This document shows positions 1-6,222 of a stretch of 7,526 nt of DNA, in pieces. Source of the DNA: Bacteriovoracaceae bacterium UBA6261 (lineage in GTDB: Bacteria > Bdellovibrionota > Bacteriovoracia > Bacteriovoracales > Bacteriovoracaceae); NCBI GenBank assembly GCA_002440825.1, contig DJVH01000005.1:1-7526 (forward strand), written 5' to 3'. The notes beneath the pieces were generated by a model. The model worked only from the letters and a program-made list of their open reading frames with translations. It was not told where the DNA came from and ran no database searches. The position numbers and the translations under genes were made by a program. Numbering within the stretch: position 1 is the stretch's first letter; the number at the start of each line of letters is the position of its first letter.

Positions 1-1294
1 GCTCGACATGGGATTCATCGACGACGTTAAAACAATTCTTTCGTGCTTAGGCGAAACGAAGAAGACGTGGATGTTCTCGGCAACTATGCCAGCTCCAATT
101 CTTTCATTGATGAAAACATATTTGAAAGATCCTCTTGTCGTAAAAGTTCAGAAGAAAACTTCTACAAACGAATCAATCGAACAAAAGCATTATGTTGTTC
201 GTCACTCTCAAATGAGTGAAGCTGTTTGCCGAATTCTCGATTCTCTTGAAGATTACTACGGAATGATTTTCTGTAGAACTAAGATCGATGCAAAATCTCT
301 AGCAGACGAATTGAATGCTCGTGGATATCCATCGGATTCAATGCACGGAGATATGTCACAACAACAACGTGACCTTACGATGAGAAACTTCAAGCAGAAA
401 AAAATTAAAATGCTTGTTTGTACAGACGTAGCAGCAAGAGGTATCGACGTTGATAACCTTACTCACGTTATTAACTACGGCCTTCCACAAGATATCGAAT
501 CTTATGTGCACCGTATTGGTAGAACAGGTCGCGCTGGTATGACTGGTGTAGCGATTACTCTTTGTGAGCCAAGTGAACGTTATAGACTTCGCATGGTAGA
601 AAACAATACAAAAGCTCGTATCGTTCAAGCAGTTCTTCCAACTCCAACTGAGTTGAAACAAGTTCTTGTTCGTAAAGAACTTAAGAAATTTGATGAACTT
701 ATTGAGAATATCGATCGTCTGGAAGCAGATGAAGTTTTTGCAGAGAAATTTGCAGCAATGGAAAAAGCAGATCTTCTTAAAGTTATGTACAACCATTTAT
801 TCAAGTCTCAAATTTCTCGTTACGACTCAGCTCCTTCACTTGATATCCAGGAACAACGTCGTCCGGATTCAAGAGATCGCAATCAGTCCGCTCAGCCAGC
901 AGGACGTGCAAATCATAGCGGGAACATGCGCTTCTTCGTCAATATTGGTAAAGAGCACGGTCTTAACTTGAAAACATTGTTGAATTCGATTGCAGGCATG
1001 GTTAATGTCGATGAAAGAATGATCCGCAATGTTGATATGAAAGAAACATTCTCTTTCCTTGAACTTCCTCAAAACTTTGGGGATGCACTCTTGAAAGTCA
1101 ATGGTCCTATGATCAACGATAGAACCGTTCGTTTTGAATTGACTCGGTCTGCTCCAATGGCAAGAACGGGCCATGGCGGCGGAGATCGCGATAGAAGACC
1201 AAGCAGCTTCCGCGGTGGTAGATCTGGCGGCGGCGGTCATTATTCTGATCGCGGACCAAGAACTGATCGTTCTGAAAGATCATCATTCCGCTAA
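1..1294 (+). CDS. DEAD-box ATP-dependent RNA helicase, C-terminal part (5' end outside window)
   Basis: This is an ATP-dependent RNA helicase that would unwind RNA duplexes, probably in ribosome assembly or mRNA turnover in the cytoplasm. The reading frame is already open at base 2 (LDMGF), which in this family directly follows the DEAD motif, so the Q motif, Walker A and DEAD box lie upstream of the window. Counting from the Met at base 8, I see motif III SAT (24-26), motif IV IFCRT (87-91), HGDMSQQQR (113-121), motif V CTDVAARGID (138-147) and motif VI HRIGRTGRAG (168-177). Residues about 307-380 resemble the DbpA/CsdA RNA-binding domain (FFVNIGKEHGL start, FSFLELP core). The last 40 or so residues are a Gly/Arg/Ser-rich tail with RGG-like repeats, typical of CsdA/DeaD-type and cold-induced helicases. 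The stop TAA is followed by a strong terminator. The exact subfamily (DeaD/CsdA, RhlE or DbpA) cannot be fixed without the N-terminal half. Confidence 0.95.
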   Translation, partial: LDMGFIDDVKTILSCLGETKKTWMFSATMPAPILSLMKTYLKDPLVVKVQKKTSTNESIEQKHYVVRHSQMSEAVCRILDSLEDYYGMIFCRTKIDAKSLADELNARGYPSDSMHGDMSQQQRDLTMRNFKQKKIKMLVCTDVAARGIDVDNLTHVINYGLPQDIESYVHRIGRTGRAGMTGVAITLCEPSERYRLRMVENNTKARIVQAVLPTPTELKQVLVRKELKKFDELIENIDRLEADEVFAEKFAAMEKADLLKVMYNHLFKSQISRYDSAPSLDIQEQRRPDSRDRNQSAQPAGRANHSGNMRFFVNIGKEHGLNLKTLLNSIAGMVNVDERMIRNVDMKETFSFLELPQNFGDALLKVNGPMINDRTVRFELTRSAPMARTGHGGGDRDRRPSSFRGGRSGGGGHYSDRGPRTDRSERSSFR

Positions 1295-1314
1295 TAAGAA
1301 TTTCTGATTATAAT
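1286..1314 (+). promoter_or_regulatory. Candidate promoter for murG, upstream of the terminator
   Basis: A perfect TATAAT hexamer lies at 1309-1314. With a 17-base spacer the -35 position (1286-1291) reads TTCCGC, which matches consensus only in its first two bases. A transcript would start near 1321 and would include the hairpin at 1328-1349. The only other room for a murG promoter is the T-rich stretch at 1350-1360 or the helicase gene itself. AT-rich DNA gives such boxes by chance, so this is a moderate call. Confidence 0.4.
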
Positions 1315-1327
1315 TGATCTCAGATAT

Positions 1328-1359
1328 AGAGGCGCTTTTTAGCGCCTCTTTTATTTTTT
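1328..1359 (+). terminator. Intrinsic terminator after the helicase gene
   Basis: The arms AGAGGCGCT (1328-1336) and AGCGCCTCT (1341-1349) form a perfect 9-bp stem with a TTTT loop, followed by the T-rich run TTTTATTTTTT. It lies 33 bases after the helicase stop and ends 14 bases before the murG start codon. It therefore separates the two genes transcriptionally while also lying in the presumed murG leader. Confidence 0.9.
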
Positions 1360-1360
1360 A

Positions 1361-1377
1361 AAGGGATCATGGAATGA
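1361..1377 (+). promoter_or_regulatory. murG ribosome binding site with a two-codon minimal ORF
   Basis: AAGGGA (1361-1366) is 7 bases before the ATG at 1374, a normal spacing, and decides the murG start. An earlier ATG at 1369 is only 2 bases from the same site and opens a two-codon frame (ATG GAA TGA, 1369-1377). Its stop TGA overlaps the murG start as ATGA. Whether it is ever translated is unknown; its spacing is poor. Confidence 0.6.
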
Positions 1378-2435
1378 AAACTCTTATCTTTACTGGTGGC
1401 GGTTCCGGCGGCCACGTTATGCCGGCACTGACTGTTCTCAAAAAAATTAATGCTGAAAAGAAATACGATATACATTATATCGGTGGGATCCACAGCATTG
1501 AGCGAGAACTGGTAAAAGATTATGAACTGACTTACCATCCCATACGCACAGGAAAGCTTCGCCGCTATCTTTCAGTTGAAAATTTGAAAGATACAATCAG
1601 AGTAGTTTTGGGATTATTTGATGCGTTTTTAGTCCTGATGAAATTTTCTCATAAAGAAACTCTTGTGTTCTCAACCGGGGGTTTTGTAAGCGTACCCGTT
1701 GTCATTGCCGCCAGACTCCAAGGCAAAAAAGTTTTCATTCATGAGCAGACAAGCAGAGTGGGCCTCGCCAATAAAATCTGCTCGCATTTTGCCACGAAAG
1801 TTTTTATCAGTTTTGAAGATTCCTTTAAGTATTTCAATCCGGTGAAAACTTTTTTTTCGGGTTATCCTCTGCGCGAAGAATGTTATACAGACACTGTAAA
1901 CAATATCGTCATCAATGGACGAACCCTTAACAACGAAACGAAACCCATTCTTTTCGTCACTGGGGGCGGAAACGGAGCTCAATTGATTAATAAATTGATT
2001 GAGAGAAATCTGCAAAAGCTCACTGAGAAATACATCATCGTTCACCAGGTGGGAAAATCGTTTCTCAATGAATATTCCAAATATTCATCACAAGACTACA
2101 TTCCGTTAGCTTTTGTTGGTAAAGAAATGATCGATCTTTTTAAACTTGCAACCGTCACGGTCTCTCGTTCAGGAGCGGGGACAGTTTGCGAGCTGATAGC
2201 AGTCGGTAAAAAATCAATTTATATTCCTCTAAAAATTGCTCAAAAAAACGAACAGTTTTTCAATGCACTTGAGGCCCATAAAAAACTTGGTTCCATTATC
2301 ATTGAAGAGAAAGAATTAAATGATGAAAATTTCATGAAAGCATTGGGAGAAATTGGAGTCAGTAATCCAATGAAAAAAGTGCAAAAACAAAATGGTCTGG
2401 ATTTTCTTATCAAAGAAATCGAAACGGCTCTTTAA
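1374..2435 (+). CDS. murG: MurG-family UDP-GlcNAc glycosyltransferase (GT28)
   Basis: MurG transfers GlcNAc from UDP-GlcNAc to lipid I on the inner face of the cytoplasmic membrane, giving lipid II for peptidoglycan. The 353-residue length fits the family (about 350-360). The N-terminal Rossmann domain opens with GGGSGGHVMPAL (8-19), the family's G-loop. TGGFVSVP (101-108) and HEQTSRVGLANK (123-134) correspond to the usual TGGY.S.P and HEQN..PGLANR motifs. The C-terminal domain has TGGGNGAQ (196-203), SRSGAGTVCEL (264-274, with the conserved Glu at 273) and QKNEQFFNA (290-298). Several positions known to contact the UDP-sugar in E. coli MurG are changed here (see findings). It could therefore be a second MurG-like transferase, not the main lipid II enzyme. 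It is not in a dcw-type cell wall cluster: its neighbours are a helicase and, convergently, a CBS protein. The family call is firm; the exact substrate is less so. Confidence 0.85.
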   Translation: MKTLIFTGGGSGGHVMPALTVLKKINAEKKYDIHYIGGIHSIERELVKDYELTYHPIRTGKLRRYLSVENLKDTIRVVLGLFDAFLVLMKFSHKETLVFSTGGFVSVPVVIAARLQGKKVFIHEQTSRVGLANKICSHFATKVFISFEDSFKYFNPVKTFFSGYPLREECYTDTVNNIVINGRTLNNETKPILFVTGGGNGAQLINKLIERNLQKLTEKYIIVHQVGKSFLNEYSKYSSQDYIPLAFVGKEMIDLFKLATVTVSRSGAGTVCELIAVGKKSIYIPLKIAQKNEQFFNALEAHKKLGSIIIEEKELNDENFMKALGEIGVSNPMKKVQKQNGLDFLIKEIETAL

Positions 2436-2866
2436 TCGTCCAGTTTCTGTTCAGCGATAAAGTTCAATACATCAATACGGGCAACAGTACCCAAAACATA
2501 TTGGGCCTTATCAATAACAGGAATCCACTTTAACCGTTCCTTGTACAAAAGGATCAAAACTTCTTTTAAAGTGGTTTCAGGATAGGCATACTTCACATCT
2601 ACCTTAAAATCGATTGTACTGCTGAGCTTTTTTGAAGCCGCTTGAATCAAAAGATCATACTCAGAAATAATCCCAAGCAATTGTCCTTTATCATCAATGA
2701 CTGGAGCCCCGCTTATGTGATGAATGCGGAAAGTTTCAATTGTATGTCTCAGAGAATAATTCTCACGCAAAGAAATGAAGTTAGTGACCATAAAGCTGCT
2801 CACCGGCGAACTCGCCAGATTGAACTGCTGGGCCTTATCCATCATTTTTTTATGTGAAGCGATCAT
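2432..2866 (-). CDS. Two-CBS-domain protein
   Basis: This is a stand-alone Bateman module of 144 residues; such pairs of CBS domains usually bind adenine nucleotides or related ligands and regulate a partner. CBS1 spans about residues 22-73 (SGAPVIDDKGQLLGIISEYD) and CBS2 about 84-138 (WIPVIDKAQYVLGTVARID). The nucleotide-ribose motif G-h-h-S/T-x-x-D is complete in CBS1 (G65, S68, D71). In CBS2 the S/T is Ala (A129) while D132 stays. There is no signal peptide, membrane segment or attached enzyme domain, so it should be a soluble cytoplasmic protein. The start ATG overlaps the stop of the upstream response regulator by one base (TAATG) and has only a weak ribosome binding site of its own, which suggests coupled translation. 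Its stop overlaps that of murG on the other strand. Ligand and partner are unknown; the regulator encoded with it is the obvious candidate. Confidence 0.88.
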   Translation of the reverse strand: MIASHKKMMDKAQQFNLASSPVSSFMVTNFISLRENYSLRHTIETFRIHHISGAPVIDDKGQLLGIISEYDLLIQAASKKLSSTIDFKVDVKYAYPETTLKEVLILLYKERLKWIPVIDKAQYVLGTVARIDVLNFIAEQKLDD

Positions 2867-3540
2867 TAGCCGATTCTTAGAATGTAACCACGCGATTTAA
2901 TCGTTTTGATATATCGTGAGAATGGCATCAACTTCTTTCTTAAGTTAGAAAGGTGAGTATCAATATTCTGGTTTTGAACGTGAACGTTCGGCCACAATAA
3001 ATTTGTGATGTATTCACGACTAAAAACTTTGTTTGGATTTTTTGCAAGCAAATGAATCAGCTTGAATTCAATAGGAGTCAGCTGAATTTTTTCTTCGTTA
3101 ATTTCCGCCATCTGCATATCACAGTACAATTTGAATCCATCAAAAGTAATAGTGTTGTCCTGAGAAGTCCCAGGCTTCATATTAATTTTATTTTTAATTC
3201 TTGCAACAAGCTCTCTTAAAGAAACTGGTTTAACGATAAAATCGTCAGCGCCTAAATTCAAACCGCGAATAACTGATTCTTCAGATGGATCACCGGAAAG
3301 AAAAATAACCGGAAGATCAGGATGAGTGACTTTAAATTTTTGGTAAAGCTCAAAGCCGTTAATCGTTGGCATATGAAGATCGAGAAGAACTAAATCAGTA
3401 TGTGTCTTAGAAAGAAAAGTCAGAAGGTCGAGAGGGTTCTGAATCAACTCGAGATTGAACGTTGGTGATAACAATTCGTTATAACTTTTTAAATTATCTT
3501 TCACATCATCAACAATAGTTACGTGCATTTTTCTATCCAT
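2866..3540 (-). CDS. OmpR/PhoB-family response regulator (orphan)
   Basis: This is a two-component response regulator of 224 residues: a receiver domain (about 5-120) and a winged-helix DNA-binding domain (about 131-224). The receiver has the acidic pair D11-D12, the phospho-acceptor D54 in VLLDLHMP, the switch Ser S82, the aromatic switch residue F101 and the conserved K104-P105, so it should be phosphorylatable. The output domain shows the OmpR signature: LTPIEFKLIHLL, the recognition-helix region NIDTHLSNLRKKL and the wing ending TIKSRGYIL. It should bind DNA as a dimer. No histidine kinase gene is in the window; the neighbour sharing its transcript encodes a CBS protein. The start at 3540 is supported by AAGGA six bases upstream; the in-frame Met at residue 5 has no better site. 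Its target genes cannot be read from the sequence. Confidence 0.95.
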   Translation of the reverse strand: MDRKMHVTIVDDVKDNLKSYNELLSPTFNLELIQNPLDLLTFLSKTHTDLVLLDLHMPTINGFELYQKFKVTHPDLPVIFLSGDPSEESVIRGLNLGADDFIVKPVSLRELVARIKNKINMKPGTSQDNTITFDGFKLYCDMQMAEINEEKIQLTPIEFKLIHLLAKNPNKVFSREYITNLLWPNVHVQNQNIDTHLSNLRKKLMPFSRYIKTIKSRGYILRIG

Positions 3541-3546
3541 AAGCGT

Positions 3547-3551
3547 TCCTT
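3547..3551 (-). promoter_or_regulatory. Ribosome binding site of the response regulator
   Basis: AAGGA on the minus strand, six bases before the ATG, fixes the start at 3540. Confidence 0.75.
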
Positions 3552-3570
3552 AAAACTTGTTTACTTTAAA

Positions 3571-3598
3571 AGTATAAAGCATCACAAATAGTTATCAA
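3571..3598 (-). promoter_or_regulatory. Sigma70-type promoter of the regulator-CBS operon
   Basis: On the minus strand, TTGATA (3593-3598, five of six consensus bases) and TATACT (3571-3576, five of six) are separated by 16 bases. Transcription would begin near 3564, giving a leader of about 25 bases that contains the AAGGA site. It lies after the terminator of the upstream typA unit, so the operon should be independently transcribed. Confidence 0.65.
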
Positions 3599-3690
3599 TT
3601 TGGTACGTCAAAATTGCTGAGCTCTTAAGTTTGAGTTTGCAACTTTTTGATTTTATTCCTAATTGTAAACAGTCAAAAGGTGCTAGGTGG

Positions 3691-3733
3691 CAAAAAAGGG
3701 AGGAAAAGAAGCGCCCTTAGGAGCTAAGGGCGC
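3691..3733 (-). terminator. Intrinsic terminator of the typA operon
   Basis: The arms at 3711-3719 (GCGCCCTTA) and 3725-3733 (TAAGGGCGC) form a perfect 9-bp stem, with one more G-C pair possible in the loop. On the minus strand the stem is followed by the pyrimidine-rich TTCTTTTCC and then CCCTTTTTTG. The plus-strand side lacks a T run, so it works for minus-strand transcripts. It stands 28 bases after the stop of the chalcone-isomerase-like gene. Confidence 0.85.
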
Positions 3734-3761
3734 GGAATTACAATATATTTACTTTAGAAAA

Positions 3762-4307
3762 TTATTTTCCTAGTAGGCCATTTTTGAGCTGTTCATCACG
3801 TGGATTTGTGAACCAGATGTTGAGCAGGGCCTTGGAAAATTCACCGTTGCCGACTTTTTCAGATGTTTTACCTTTCGCTGTGACAGTCACACCGTCAGTA
3901 AGAAAGTTGATTGTGATCTGATCATTTTTCACAACGTCAGGAATGAGTGAATTGAATTTATCCATCATCACTTTATAAGAAGCGTGGTTTGAATTGGCCG
4001 CTTCCATTCCTTCATTAAAAGCGTCGCGAAGTTTCTTTGCTTCAACTTCGCGCACGAAATGCATAACAATTTGTTTTGGAGAAGTTGTACTTAAAAAAGC
4101 AGCAGGATCTTTAGTCTTTGAATCAAGATAAAGGGCTCCGTAGTAAACTTTGATTTTCAGGATAGTCGCCTTTCGGATTCCAATTCCATTTAAAACAAGT
4201 TCTTTTCCATCAACGCTAACTTTATCGGCGAAATTAATTCCGTCCAATGTAGCAGCAGAGAGAGAGAGCGTGAAAAAAAGTGCAATCAAACCGAGAAGCT
4301 TCTTCAT
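3762..4307 (-). CDS. Exported chalcone isomerase-like domain protein
   Basis: This is a 181-residue protein with a signal peptide: positive MKK, a hydrophobic core (residues 4-17) and a likely cleavage after SLSA (about 18/19), so it should be periplasmic. The mature part matches the bacterial chalcone-isomerase-like family: LNGIGIRKATILKIKVYYGA (39-58), then LYLDSK, HFVREVEAKKLRDAFNEGME (83-102), and the C-terminal ALLNIWF...LKNGLLG (160-180). Members of this family in non-plant bacteria have no proven chalcone isomerase activity, and fatty-acid or small hydrophobic ligand binding has been suggested for relatives; the function here is unknown. It begins 3 bases after the typA stop, and its AAAGGGG ribosome binding site lies in the last codons of typA, so it is the second gene of that operon. 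An (AG)6 dinucleotide run codes for residues 14-17 of the signal peptide. Confidence 0.85.
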   Translation of the reverse strand: MKKLLGLIALFFTLSLSAATLDGINFADKVSVDGKELVLNGIGIRKATILKIKVYYGALYLDSKTKDPAAFLSTTSPKQIVMHFVREVEAKKLRDAFNEGMEAANSNHASYKVMMDKFNSLIPDVVKNDQITINFLTDGVTVTAKGKTSEKVGNGEFSKALLNIWFTNPRDEQLKNGLLGK

Positions 4308-4310
4308 AGT

Positions 4311-6146
4311 TTACCCCTTTCTAATAACTGAACGTTTATTACCAGCAAGTTCTTTCTTTCTGATTCTAATTGAAACGGGAGTGATCTCAACCCATTCGTC
4401 ATTGTCGATCCAGTCCAATGCCCATTCAAGCGTTCTGTTAACGATTGGTGGAAGGATAACGTTTTCATCTTTACCTGCAGTTCTTACTGAAGATAAGTGT
4501 TTTTCGCGAACGCAGTTTACAACGATATCGTTTGGACGAGTGTGCTCGCCAATAACCATACCTTCATATGTTGCTTCACCCGGTTTTACAAACTGCTTGC
4601 CGTTAGCAAGAAGGTTAAACAGAGCGTAAGGAGTCATTTTACCAGCGCGGTCAGAAACCATAGCGCCGTTCTGACGTCCTAGCATATCCCCTGTGTACGG
4701 TCTGTAACCAAGGAATTCAGAAGACATAAGTCCTGCGCCACGTGTGTCAGTCAGGAAGATACCGCGGTAACCAATGAGTCCGCGTGAAGGAATAATAAAG
4801 ACAACTCTTGTGCGATCTTCACCAAGTGGCATCATGTTTTCCATAATCCCTTTTCTTTGTGAAAGTTTTTCAGTAATTGCACCAGTTGAATCATTTGGAA
4901 TATCAAGAACAACTTTTTCGAATGGTTCTAGTTTTTCACCAGCTTCATTTGTTTGGAAGAGAACTTGAGGACGACCAACCATGAACTCGAAACCTTTTCT
5001 TCTTAGTTGTTCGAAAACGATAGCAAGCTGAAGTTCTCCACGACCTTTAAGGATGAAAACTTTCGGATCATCAGTGCCTTCATATTGAAGAGCAACGTTC
5101 GTTTTAATAGAGTCTTCCAAAAATTCTTCAAGCTTTCTCGACGTCAGGTATTCGCCTTCTTGTCCTGAAAGTGGAGTTGTCGAAACCGAAACCTGAACCC
5201 CTACAGTTGGTGGTTCAACAGAAATACGTGGAAGTGGATCGATGTTTGTTGTCGAAACAATCGTGTCACCGATTTTGCCGTTTTCTGTTCCAGCGACAAT
5301 AACAATTTCTCCAGCTTTTGCTTCTTCAACTTCAGTAATTTTCAAAGCTGAGAATTCTTGAATAGCTGTAACTTTGAAAGTTTTATCTTTTCTGGCTTCG
5401 TCACAAAGAGTGTAGTTTCCAGCTTTCTTAATTGTTCCTCGTTGAATTCTTCCGATAAGAAGTGGCCCAAGGTAAGGAGAGTAAGAAAGGTTTGTGACAA
5501 GAAGTTGAAGATCTTCACCTGGAGTGATTTTTGGTTCCGGGTAGAAATCAGAAACCATGAAGTCCAGAATCGGTTGAATATCTGTTCCTGGAACTTTGTA
5601 ATCGTGAGTCGCAATACCTGCTCTCGCTGAAGCGTAGATGATAGGAATATCAAGATCGAAGTCTGGGATGTTCAACTGGTCAGCCATTTCGAGGAAGAGA
5701 GATTCAATATCGTGCTTAACTTCTTCGATACGTTGATCGGGTCTGTCGATCTTGTTGATAACAACACCGATTTTAATATGTCTTTCCATTGCTTTTTGAA
5801 GAACGAATCTTGTTTGCGGCAATGGACCTTCAGAAGCGTCAACGAGAAGAAGAACTCCATCTACCATCATGAGAGAACGTTCAACTTCACCACCGAAGTC
5901 GGCGTGGCCAGGAGTATCCAGAAGGTTGATTTTTGTATCTTTCCAAATGAACGCACAGTTCTTCGCTGTAATCGTGATCCCGCGTTCTTTTTCAATTTCA
6001 CCTGAGTCCATTACACGTTCAGCAACTTGCTCGCGTTCGTCGAATGTATTTGATTGCTTTAAAAGGCAATCAACAAGAGTTGTTTTACCATGGTCAACGT
6101 GAGCGACGACGGCGATGTTTTTCAATTTGCTGTAGTTTTTAGACAT
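4311..6146 (-). CDS. typA: Ribosome-associated GTPase TypA/BipA
   Basis: TypA/BipA is a translational GTPase of the EF-G/LepA group that binds the ribosome and helps 50S assembly and stress or low-temperature growth in bacteria. The 611-residue length is typical. GTPase motifs are intact: G1 AHVDHGKT (15-22), G2 GITIT (56-60), G3 DTPGH (77-81), G4 NKID (131-134) and G5 SA (173-174). Domain II follows from about residue 205, then the EF-G-like domain III (GRGELQL, 368-374), the domain V-like part (VVLDIPNDSTGAITEKL) and the BipA-specific C-terminal domain (GYRPYTG, GRQNGAMVS, YEGMVIGEHTRPND, and the ending ITPVSIRIRKK). In domain III the family's usual GELHL reads GELQL (Gln373). The start at 6146 has AAGGA five bases upstream. 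It is the first gene of a two-gene operon with the exported chalcone-isomerase-like protein and is divergent from an ABC-F gene. Confidence 0.97.
   Translation of the reverse strand: MSKNYSKLKNIAVVAHVDHGKTTLVDCLLKQSNTFDEREQVAERVMDSGEIEKERGITITAKNCAFIWKDTKINLLDTPGHADFGGEVERSLMMVDGVLLLVDASEGPLPQTRFVLQKAMERHIKIGVVINKIDRPDQRIEEVKHDIESLFLEMADQLNIPDFDLDIPIIYASARAGIATHDYKVPGTDIQPILDFMVSDFYPEPKITPGEDLQLLVTNLSYSPYLGPLLIGRIQRGTIKKAGNYTLCDEARKDKTFKVTAIQEFSALKITEVEEAKAGEIVIVAGTENGKIGDTIVSTTNIDPLPRISVEPPTVGVQVSVSTTPLSGQEGEYLTSRKLEEFLEDSIKTNVALQYEGTDDPKVFILKGRGELQLAIVFEQLRRKGFEFMVGRPQVLFQTNEAGEKLEPFEKVVLDIPNDSTGAITEKLSQRKGIMENMMPLGEDRTRVVFIIPSRGLIGYRGIFLTDTRGAGLMSSEFLGYRPYTGDMLGRQNGAMVSDRAGKMTPYALFNLLANGKQFVKPGEATYEGMVIGEHTRPNDIVVNCVREKHLSSVRTAGKDENVILPPIVNRTLEWALDWIDNDEWVEITPVSIRIRKKELAGNKRSVIRKG
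4314..4320 (-). promoter_or_regulatory. Ribosome binding site inside the end of typA
   Basis: Minus-strand AAAGGGG is formed by the final Lys-Gly codons of typA and lies 6 bases before the ATG of the chalcone-isomerase-like gene, with the typA stop codon inside the spacer. Ribosomes ending typA would uncover or reuse this site. Confidence 0.75.
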
Positions 6147-6151
6147 AGAAT

Positions 6152-6156
6152 TCCTT
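6152..6156 (-). promoter_or_regulatory. Ribosome binding site of typA
   Basis: Minus-strand AAGGA, five bases before the ATG at 6146, supports this start. Confidence 0.7.
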
Positions 6157-6196
6157 GCTAATCGATCTCCATAAAAGGGGACCTGGTGTAATCAAA

Positions 6197-6202
6197 ATTT
6201 TA
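6197..6202 (-). promoter_or_regulatory. Candidate -10 box for typA in the divergent gap
   Basis: TAAAAT on the minus strand matches five of six -10 bases and would give a typA leader of about 45 bases. No good -35 sequence stands 16-18 bases upstream (the area reads TGCTAA). The 106-bp gap must hold both divergent promoters, but I could not identify the plus-strand one with any confidence. Confidence 0.25.
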
Positions 6203-6222
6203 ATGAATTTCGGGAGACTTTA

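Noticed and set aside
356..796. 146-codon open frame on the minus strand inside the helicase gene
   Set aside because: Its protein is rich in Phe, Cys, Asn and Lys without any domain, it has no ribosome binding site, and it lies opposite strongly conserved helicase motifs. It is a shadow frame.
869..1240. 123-codon minus-strand frame opposite the helicase RNA-binding domain and RGG tail
   Set aside because: Explained by the biased Gly/Arg codons on the coding strand; no recognisable product.
2400..2420. Weak hairpin GATTTTCTT-ATCA-AAGAAATC near the end of murG, possible terminator for the CBS gene
   Set aside because: The stem is almost all A-T with a bulged base, and the T-rich stretch on the minus strand is interrupted and several bases away. 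Not strong enough to list as a terminator.
3609..3648. Imperfect inverted repeat CAAAATTGC ... GCAACTTTTTG in the spacer before the regulator promoter
   Set aside because: It needs a two-base bulge, has a long loop, and lies upstream of the promoter with no sign of an RNA gene. Too weak to call an operator.
3560..3756. TTTACTTTA present at 3560-3568 and again at 3748-3756
   Set aside because: A 9-base AT-only-plus-C repeat in AT-rich spacer is expected by chance and has no regular spacing.
4150..4629. 159-codon plus-strand frame across the typA / chalcone-isomerase-like junction
   Set aside because: It is antisense to two well-recognised genes and shows no domain or translation signal.
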